Positions 8,017 through 13,039 of a stretch of DNA of 13,039 nucleotides are shown piece by piece. The DNA lies in assembly GCA_027325115.1 (NCBI GenBank), contig DAHWFG010000515.1, positions 1 through 13,039 on the forward strand, written 5' to 3'. Within the stretch, counting starts at the first letter, position 1. Each line of letters begins with the position of its first letter. The stretch comes from JAKBCQ01 sp021807585 (GTDB taxonomy: Bacteria > Planctomycetota > Planctomycetia > Isosphaerales > Isosphaeraceae). The notes under the pieces are model-generated. The model made no database searches. It saw nothing but the letters and a program-made list of their open reading frames with translations, and was not told where the DNA came from. Made by a program: the position numbers and the translations under genes.

Positions 8017-8325
8017 ATGGTCCACTTCACGTGTGATCAATGTGGAAAAGATCTGACCGCCGGCGGCGAGCAACGGTTCGTCGTCAAAATCGAGGCGTAC
8101 GCAGGCTTTGATCCCACCGAGATCACGGACGACGACCTGGACGAAGATCACATGGAAGCGGTGGCGCGTCTCCTTCAAAACGACGAAGCGCTCGACCCCG
8201 ACGACGTCGATTCACCGATTTGCCGATCGTTCCGTTTCGATCTGTGCCCCTCGTGCCACGCCAAGTATCTGAAGGACCCGCTCGGCAGGGCGCCCGTTCG
8301 ACAGTTCGACTTCAGTGAGAATTAA
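8017..8325 (+). CDS. Small acidic four-cysteine (zinc-ribbon-like) protein
   Basis: This 102-aa protein has two CxxC knuckles, Cys6-Cys9 (FTCDQCGKDL) and Cys77-Cys80 (LCPSCHAKYL), with an extra Cys69. They would plausibly bind one zinc ion. The middle is very acidic (DDDLDEDH; ALDPDDVDSP). It looks like the conserved small hypothetical proteins often seen in planctomycete genomes; I know of no assigned role. A ribosome site, AAAGGA, overlaps the stop codon of the YfhO-type gene 14 nt upstream, pointing to co-transcription. No signal peptide or TM segment is present, so it should be cytoplasmic. Protein-protein or nucleic-acid binding are both possible. Confidence 0.8.
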   Translation: MVHFTCDQCGKDLTAGGEQRFVVKIEAYAGFDPTEITDDDLDEDHMEAVARLLQNDEALDPDDVDSPICRSFRFDLCPSCHAKYLKDPLGRAPVRQFDFSEN

Positions 8326-8335
8326 CGCGATCGGC

Positions 8336-8364
8336 GAGACGACGCCCGAGCGGGCGTTCGTCTC
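8336..8364 (+). terminator. Strong hairpin after the zinc-ribbon gene
   Basis: GAGACGACGCCCG pairs with CGGGCGTTCGTCTC (one bulged base, 2-3-nt loop) to give a 13-bp GC-rich stem 11 nt after the stop codon. It lacks a following T run, so it is either a terminator without a U tract or a 3'-end stabilising structure. It lies in the convergent spacer facing the kinase gene. Confidence 0.6.
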
Positions 8365-8666
8365 CAATCCGTGAGTTCTAACGCTCCAATTTATTGATGC
8401 TTACATAAAACGATGATCTGATACGTTGATCGATGTTCGGAATCGATCGATCGTCGCGATTGAATTGCGCGGCGATCGCAGATTCGCGCGTTTCGCGCCC
8501 GCGTGGTTTTGATCGCGCCGCATGCGCAGATTCGCGCGTTTTGCATCCGCGGGGTTTGATGAGATCCGCGATCGATGCGGGACGATTCGCATGGTGTCGA
8601 TCCGCCCGGGCGCTCGGCGCGATTCGGGCGCGATCCGACCTGTTTTTGACGGCGAGCGGACGCGTC
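8365..8666. other. Convergent spacer without a convincing gene
   Basis: These 302 nt between the converging zinc-ribbon and kinase genes contain a 48-bp-period tandem repeat and many GATC/CGATCG sites. An 89-codon minus-strand frame crosses it and twice encodes AKRANLR, but this only reflects the DNA repeat. There is no ribosome site or domain. Confidence 0.5.
8477..8560. repeat. Two-copy direct repeat, 48-bp period
   Basis: A unit beginning CGCAGATTCGCGCGTTT occurs at 8477-8513 and, with a few changes, at 8525-8560. Both copies end in GTTTTGAT or GTTTGAT and follow similar GCGC-rich linkers, so the whole period is 48 bp. A more degenerate third copy may lie at about 8573-8620. Only two clear copies are present and there are no unique spacers, so this is not CRISPR. 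Confidence 0.6.
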
Positions 8667-10340
8667 TCAACGCGAGACGAGCATGACGACGTTGGAGACG
8701 ATCGAGAGCCCGAGCAACACCGCGAGCGCAGCGATGATGTTGTTGCGGCTATTCACATATCCCGCCATCTCCACCATTTCGGACTCGCTCATCGATCCGC
8801 CGGGATCGTCGTAATCGGTGGCCTCTCCCTCCGAAAGGCTCGTCAGCGAATCGAGCTTTTGCGCCGCGATGATCGGCGGCTCTCCCTCCAACAACCGATT
8901 GAGGTCGATGATCAAATCGTCGGGGTCGCGGTAGCGATTCTCGCGATTCCGCGCCATCATCGTTTCGATCACCTCGCCCGACCCGCTTGACAATCGCGTG
9001 TTGATATGATCAGGTGGAATGGCTTGAAGGTTTTTATCGATATGTTTCTGCATGACCTCGGTGGGGGTTTCTCCCGAGAACGGCACCTGCCCCGTCACCA
9101 TGTGGTAAAAGCTGGCGCCGAGGCTGTAGATGTCGCTCCGGATGTCGACGTCGACCTGGCCTCGGACCTGTTCAGGGCTAATGTAGTAGGGGGTGCCGAT
9201 CGCCATTCCGGCCTCGGCCATCGCCCATTTCTCGTCGGCCGTCAGCCGCGCCAGCCCGAGATCGGCGAGCTTCACCCCCCCCTCCTTGGTGACGATGATG
9301 TTCTCGGGCTTGATGTCGCGATGAATCAAGCCGCGTTGGTGCGCATGCTTGAGCGCCTCGGCGACCGCGAGGACGATGCGACTCGCCTCTTTTTCGTCGT
9401 AGATGAGGCCCCCGTCGAGCTCGTCCTTAATCGTCTTCCCCTCGACGAACTCCATCACGAAGTAATGATGCCCGTCGACCTCCCCCGCGTCGATCGCGTT
9501 AACGATATTATTATGTGAAAGCTTGGCGGCGATCTTCGCCTCGCGCTCGAACCGCTTGATGAATTCCTTATTCGAAGCGAGCGCGTCGAGGAGCACCTTG
9601 ACCGCGACGATCCGATCGACGCTCGTTTGCCGAGCCTTGTACACCATTCCCATCGAACCCTTGCCCAGGCGGTCGATGATTTCATATCCAGGGATCTCGA
9701 ATTTCTTTTGCGATTCGCCGGCCTCGCGAAACAGCCGGATCGCCTGGCTGTTGGTGAGAACCTTGGAATCAACCATCATCTGGAGCAGCGCCTTGGCGTC
9801 GTCTTCGCCGATTTTTTTATTGATCCGCATCCGACACGACTCGATCTCCTCGGCGGTGGCGAGGCCGCGGCGGAGAATCGTCCGTTCGAGGCTCGATTCG
9901 TTGAGCGACGACAAGCCGCGAGAGTCGACGGCCTTCGACCCTCCCCGTCCGCCACCCGCCGAAGCTCCCGCCTGCTGTTTCGCCTGGCCGTCGGCTTTGG
10001 CGGCCGCGGCCTTGCTGATCGGCGGTTTGCCGCCGTCTTTCGACCCCGGCGCTTTGGCCGCTTGCGGTTGCGCCGCATGACCGGCCACCTGCGGATGCGC
10101 AGCGTTGGCGCCCGCCTGACCTTCGGTCTTCACCGCGCCCCCCGCGGGCTGCGCGGCATGACCGCTCGGCTGAGACGCGCCGCGGGGCGGAGCGTTCGTC
10201 GCCGCCGTTCCCGACGTCGGTTGCTTCACTTCCACAGACTTCCCCTCCGATGCTTTGGGATCGGTCGACGCTATCTCGATCGGTTTCGCCGTCGTCGGTC
10301 GATCCGCCGGCGGATTCGATTTATCGGGCGTTGTCGCCAT
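8667..10340 (-). CDS. Membrane-anchored Ser/Thr protein kinase
   Basis: This 557-aa Hanks-type (PknB-like) kinase has, in order, a low-complexity Ala/Pro/Gly/Gln/Lys region (1-140, with GHAAQP at 60-65 and again at 87-92), a helical region (about 145-212) containing LERTILRRGLATAEEIESC and VDSKVLTNSQAIRLF, and the kinase domain (about 219-485). Catalytic motifs are intact: glycine loop LGKGSMG (225-231), Lys248 in VAVKV, Glu267 in the alpha-C helix, HRDIKPEN (340-347), DLG at 360-362 in place of DFG, and SPE (388-390). A single TM helix (533-555) sits at the very C-terminus, so the kinase should be a tail-anchored cytoplasmic enzyme with no external sensor domain. GGGGAG lies 10 nt upstream of the ATG. 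Substrates are unknown and no phosphatase is nearby. Confidence 0.92.
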   Translation of the reverse strand: MATTPDKSNPPADRPTTAKPIEIASTDPKASEGKSVEVKQPTSGTAATNAPPRGASQPSGHAAQPAGGAVKTEGQAGANAAHPQVAGHAAQPQAAKAPGSKDGGKPPISKAAAAKADGQAKQQAGASAGGGRGGSKAVDSRGLSSLNESSLERTILRRGLATAEEIESCRMRINKKIGEDDAKALLQMMVDSKVLTNSQAIRLFREAGESQKKFEIPGYEIIDRLGKGSMGMVYKARQTSVDRIVAVKVLLDALASNKEFIKRFEREAKIAAKLSHNNIVNAIDAGEVDGHHYFVMEFVEGKTIKDELDGGLIYDEKEASRIVLAVAEALKHAHQRGLIHRDIKPENIIVTKEGGVKLADLGLARLTADEKWAMAEAGMAIGTPYYISPEQVRGQVDVDIRSDIYSLGASFYHMVTGQVPFSGETPTEVMQKHIDKNLQAIPPDHINTRLSSGSGEVIETMMARNRENRYRDPDDLIIDLNRLLEGEPPIIAAQKLDSLTSLSEGEATDYDDPGGSMSESEMVEMAGYVNSRNNIIAALAVLLGLSIVSNVVMLVSR

Positions 10341-10988
10341 TCACACACCGCTCCCCGCGATCCACGGGTCGAGTTCAATCGATTTCGTTTCTATACGGTG
10401 AAGAACCCCGGAAAGGACGCGCATATTCGCCCTCGGCCGTGATCCCTTCGGAGGTGCAAGCCGTGGGAATCTCCCACGATTCACTTTCCTGCCAGTATGA
10501 ACGGGCCGAACCAATTGTCAATCACCTTTCGTTCGACTTTCACGCCCAAGCCGCTCGATCTCGATCGAATCGGCGTTGGGGCGGATCGAATTCGCCCGAT
10601 CGTGCTCCGGAAAGCCCCTCCGGTCTCGCGGCGCGACGGATGGTGAGAGGTTTCGAGCAAGGTCGACTCATCCCGAGCCTGATTTTCAGAGGAATCTTTG
10701 TCTCCATGAGGGGGTGGATTGCTCCGAGCGGTCGATTCTTGTTGGATTTCGTGCAGAGGGCTGATCGGAATGTTCACCCTGGCGAATAAAAATAATATTA
10801 CAGAATTATTCATAAAGTCAATCGATATGAATTGTGATCGACGCTGAAAACCCGCGCGATGTCGCCGAGATTGACGCGAAATGAGATTCCGGATCGCCGC
10901 GAAACCGCTTTGTTTTGAATAAGTCTTGATTCCGATTCGACGGAACGCCGACGCCTGATATCGATCGCGTTCTTTGTTCGGTTGACGT
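10341..10988. other. Long spacer, no convincing gene
   Basis: About 650 nt separate the kinase start from the Rpn-like remnant. Overlapping frames exist on both strands (for example 10481-10813 minus, 110 codons), but they are Arg/Ser/Pro-rich, mutually overlapping and lack domains and ribosome sites. The kinase promoter must lie near 10350-10420. An AT-rich patch at 10783-10815 holds a short inverted repeat (AATAAT 10791-10796, ATTATT 10805-10810). Composition shifts around here from the GC-rich left to the lower-GC right part. Confidence 0.45.
10462..10478. other. Short perfect hairpin
   Basis: CGTGGGA, a 3-nt ATC loop and TCCCACG form a perfect 7-bp stem upstream of the kinase gene. No T run follows on either strand. 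It could be an operator-like or RNA structural element, or chance. Confidence 0.3.
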
Positions 10989-11214
10989 CTAGATTCGGCC
11001 CGACGAGGCGTGATCGATCAAATCTCTCCAATTTCCTCGCGGAGATAATCGGGACGGTCGTCTTTTCGAGCCGATCGAGATCGTCGATCACTCCGATCGC
11101 GGCTCGGATCGATTTGTCGGTTCGGCCGAAGCAGAGCTTCGCGAGCGCAACCAGGATCATCCGAGCCTCCGCGATCTTTCTCTTCTCAAGCCCGACCTCG
11201 ACGCCTTTCTCCAT
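10989..11214 (-). pseudogene. Remnant of an Rpn/PD-(D/E)XK transposase-like protein (C-terminal part)
   Basis: The ATG at 11214 (AGGTG upstream) opens with MEKGVEVGLEKRKIAEARMI, then LAKLCFG and IRAAIGVIDDLDRLE. This is the charged EKG-x-E-x-G helix and following segment that end many Rpn-family (PD-(D/E)XK nuclease transposase-like) proteins. The nuclease domain that should precede it is absent; the 180 nt upstream have no matching frame. After LDRLEK the same frame (open to 10810) loses resemblance, whereas the frame shifted by one reads GNWRDLIDHASS and stops at 10989, which fits the family's usual terminal SW-x-DLL motif. I therefore see a gene truncated at the front and frameshifted near the end. 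A short intact standalone protein (10810-11214, 134 aa) cannot be excluded. Confidence 0.5.
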
Positions 11215-11396
11215 GCCTTGACACCTGCTAATATCAATAATTGATAATACGATTATTCTTTTGTCGTTCTGCTTTCGACGCCTAATCAGAATTGCCGAAA
11301 AAATGAAAATCACCGCCCGTAAAAATGAACTTCCGTCGCTTGATCATGTAGCGCTATGCTTTAGATCTGCTGGATTACCGCTCAACGCGGGAGACG

Positions 11397-11993
11397 TTAA
11401 ATCAACTTATTGGCGTCGACACTGTAGCCCGCCGCCTTCAGTTCCTTTATCAGAGAGGTCTTCCATGCACCGTGGTCGTCATAGTGAGTGTAAGCGACAC
11501 CGGAAATATCAGAAGGAGTCTCAAAGTCCGCACCCTCTCGATAAAGGGAAAAGACCCTCGACCGACCATGTTTCCCGGCGAAGTAGCCGAGTTCGAAAAC
11601 GACATTCTGTCTGGCCCTGAATTTTGCGGTCGATTGTCCAGCCGCTTCGGCGTATCCTCGATCGTCGGGCGATAGGAGCACGACTGCGAAGCCGACGTTC
11701 GCGTATTTCTCAAATTTTTCGATGATCGTATTTCCCTCATTCGCCTGTTCATTAAGGATGATCGGATTCAAGCCGAGGCTTAAGACCACTCTCGCTACGG
11801 CTTCTTTCATCGCGTTGTCGTGTCCATGAACGATGAAGATTCCATCCTTCGTTACTGCGTCTGACGACATCGCACTCGCCTCGTCTTTCTTCGACGCTAC
11901 CGCTTCATTACCCGCATCATTGATGATTTGGATGTTATCGCCGCTATCGGCAAGTTGTCCGATAGTTGAGTTTTTGATATTGAATTTAGTCAT
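11397..11993 (-). CDS. TIR-like effector (CAP12/Pycsar effector TIR family)
   Basis: This 198-aa protein has an 18-residue N-terminal tag (3-20), a flexible linker (about 25-50) and a TIR-like domain (51-190) of the family found in CD-NTase-associated protein 12 and Pycsar TIR effectors. Such domains cleave NAD+ when clustered, causing abortive infection. Family motifs seen are FIVHGHDNAMKEAVAR (53-68), LGLNPIILNEQ (73-83), TIIEKFEKYANVGFAVVLLS (89-108) with DD at 110-111, and ARQNVVFELGYFAGK (127-141). The Glu residues in IIEKFE (92, 95) and Glu134 are candidate catalytic residues; I cannot assign which. The ATG at 11993 (AGGA upstream) starts 1 nt after the stop of the AbiTii-like gene; a longer frame to 12047 would overlap that gene and is rejected. 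No cyclic-nucleotide sensor domain is attached. It is probably the killer component of this operon. Confidence 0.85.
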   Translation of the reverse strand: MTKFNIKNSTIGQLADSGDNIQIINDAGNEAVASKKDEASAMSSDAVTKDGIFIVHGHDNAMKEAVARVVLSLGLNPIILNEQANEGNTIIEKFEKYANVGFAVVLLSPDDRGYAEAAGQSTAKFRARQNVVFELGYFAGKHGRSRVFSLYREGADFETPSDISGVAYTHYDDHGAWKTSLIKELKAAGYSVDANKLI

Positions 11994-11994
11994 A

Positions 11995-12657
11995 TCAATC
12001 CTGTTGATTTCGCCCCGTTGCGGATAATTGGCCGACCACGCTATCACGTATCTTAAAGATTACCTTCTCGGAACGTACTTTCTCCTTCGCTGAAAATGAG
12101 ATTCCGGTCCCGTTTACCCCCGCGGACTCCAAAGCGAGAGCCCATTTCAGAATCTTGTCTTTGATCCGCTCGGGAATCGCTTTTATCTCACAATGGTTCA
12201 GGATAACCAAGAGCCTGATTTTCTCCAGCGTGCGGCCGTCCATTTTGGCGATCAGCGGTTTGATTGCTTCTCTTGCGATTGATCCATCTTCGGCCGAGCT
12301 ATAAACGCACTGCTCGGTGTTTATGCTCAATTCGCAAATCAGAGGAGCAATTGTGCTAATCGGCTCGATGATCGGGAATCGTATTGTTCGAACCGGAATC
12401 ATTGGAAGCAATGCGATCTCTCCCATGGAGAAGCCAAAACCCGGCGATACCGTACCGGTTGTTTTGAAACCGATCATCGCGCCGATCATTCGATATTCAG
12501 GTAGATCAGAATCCCTCTTATACCCGTTCAATTCGAAGTCAAGCCATTCGGTAATGTCGTCTCGTCCAAGTTTTGATGATAGCCGTATCGCATTTCGAAG
12601 TACGACAAGCACATCGTCCGAGACGGCGCTCGACTGCAATTCATTCACTAGGTTCAT
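11995..12657 (-). CDS. AbiTii-domain protein, complete copy
   Basis: This 220-aa protein is recognised as AbiTii-like from its N-terminus (LVNELQSSAVSDDVLVVLRN, a SSKLG segment, then ITEWLDFELNGY at 35-46 and LPEYR at 52-56) and its C-terminal WALALESAGVNGTGISFS (172-189). The domain is named after one of the two proteins of the lactococcal AbiT abortive-infection system; its biochemical role is not established. Residues 200-217 repeat the tag found in both neighbours. The ATG at 12657 starts 4 nt after the stop of the paralogue upstream, and its stop is 1 nt from the TIR start, so translation is probably coupled. No signal peptide or clear TM helix is seen, although 80-110 is hydrophobic. 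GC content is lower than in the genes to the left. Confidence 0.82.
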   Translation of the reverse strand: MNLVNELQSSAVSDDVLVVLRNAIRLSSKLGRDDITEWLDFELNGYKRDSDLPEYRMIGAMIGFKTTGTVSPGFGFSMGEIALLPMIPVRTIRFPIIEPISTIAPLICELSINTEQCVYSSAEDGSIAREAIKPLIAKMDGRTLEKIRLLVILNHCEIKAIPERIKDKILKWALALESAGVNGTGISFSAKEKVRSEKVIFKIRDSVVGQLSATGRNQQD

Positions 12658-12661
12658 GGGC

Positions 12662-13039
12662 TCATCTCGACACTTTCATATTCTCTCCGAGTGCGTTTAC
12701 TTGATCAACCGTGCAATTCGTGATGTTGATGCTGACGTTGTGTGCTTTCTCCTTCTCTTCTTGCGAGAAGGATATGCCTTCGCCGTGCACGCCGGCCGCC
12801 TCCAATGCACACGCCCAGTCAAGCACCTTGTCTTTAATCTGATCGGGGATCGCCATGACATCAGCTTTGTTGAGGCGCATCAAGAACGTAATTTGTTGAT
12901 CGTAATCCTGAGCAAGGCTAAGTATGGATCGAATGAACCGATCGATCTCCGGGTTGACTTGGACAAACATACCATGATTTGTCCCATTTTTTACGGCTTC
13001 AATCATCGACATAACTGAACTGATCGGCTCACGAACGTA
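12662..13039 (-). CDS. AbiTii-like protein, C-terminal part (5' end outside window)
   Basis: The frame is open to the right edge, giving 125 visible codons; the ATG at 13012 is internal, because the nine codons before it (YVREPISSV) align with EPISTI of the next gene. It is a paralogue of the complete AbiTii-like gene: over the 30 residues starting at AIP (visible residues 63-92), 22 are identical, including IKDK, LE, AGV and GISFS. The tag occupies visible residues 103-120, near the C-terminus. The missing N-terminus should carry the LVNELQ-type helices and the ELNGY motif. It is the first visible gene of the three-gene operon, but more genes may precede it. It has diverged enough from its neighbour that recent duplication is unlikely. 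Confidence 0.78.
   Translation of the reverse strand, partial: YVREPISSVMSMIEAVKNGTNHGMFVQVNPEIDRFIRSILSLAQDYDQQITFLMRLNKADVMAIPDQIKDKVLDWACALEAAGVHGEGISFSQEEKEKAHNVSINITNCTVDQVNALGENMKVSR

Noticed and set aside
8477..8560. CRISPR-like repeat array
   Set aside because: Only two imperfect copies, short similar linkers instead of unique spacers, and no cas genes.
8401..8670. A possible 89-aa repeat protein with AKRANLR units
   Set aside because: The peptide repeat only mirrors the 48-bp DNA repeat, and there is no start signal or homologous domain.
10481..10813. A possible 110-aa minus-strand gene upstream of the kinase
   Set aside because: It has low-complexity Ser/Arg/Pro content, no convincing ribosome site, and is overlapped by a longer frame on the other strand; nothing favours either.
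13012..13012. ATG at 13012 as the start of the last gene
   Set aside because: The frame continues open to the edge, and the upstream codons align with the EPIS segment in the middle of the paralogue, so the true start is outside the window.
11397..13039. Classification as CBASS or Pycsar from the CAP12-type TIR domain
   Set aside because: No nucleotide cyclase, STING or other cyclic-nucleotide sensor is visible; the domain alone does not define the system.

Overview
The window looks like chromosomal DNA from a planctomycete, possibly of the Isosphaeraceae. This is inferred from gene style, not from a marker gene. The clues are a long Ser/Thr kinase with an Ala/Gly/Pro/Gln-rich N-terminus and a tail TM anchor, a YfhO-type giant membrane protein followed by a small four-cysteine protein, an extracytoplasmic SMP-30 lactonase, and many scattered genes with long spacers. 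Most of the window is GC-rich (about 62% in one sampled kinase line) and saturated with the palindrome CGATCG.

Left part (1-3008, minus strand): the start of a gene running off the left edge (1-56, perhaps an efflux adaptor), a TolC/CusC-type outer-membrane efflux protein (131-1747), then an SMP-30/gluconolactonase-like secreted enzyme (1977-3008) with a terminator-like hairpin behind it. Middle part (3468-8325, plus strand): a small one-TM basic protein preceded by a good sigma-54-type -24/-12 match, an MFS transporter, an 878-aa YfhO-family membrane protein and a 102-aa zinc-ribbon-like protein closely coupled to it. A strong hairpin and a GC-rich spacer with a 48-bp-period tandem repeat follow. 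A Ser/Thr kinase (8667-10340, minus strand) is convergent to this block.

Right part (about 10800-13039, minus strand): base composition drops (42% and 48% GC in two sampled lines). An apparent remnant of an Rpn/PD-(D/E)XK-type protein (10989-11214) lies next to a compact operon that enters from the right edge: a partial AbiTii-like gene, a complete AbiTii-like gene 4 nt later, and a CAP12/Pycsar-type TIR-domain gene 1 nt later. This is the most interesting region and looks like a phage-defence operon. All three proteins carry the same ungapped 18-residue motif, at the C-terminus of both AbiTii proteins and at the N-terminus of the TIR protein. It could be a homotypic docking or assembly tag linking AbiTii sensor/adaptor proteins to an NAD-degrading TIR effector. 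No cyclase is visible, so nothing here shows that this is CBASS or Pycsar; the upstream part of the operon is outside the window.
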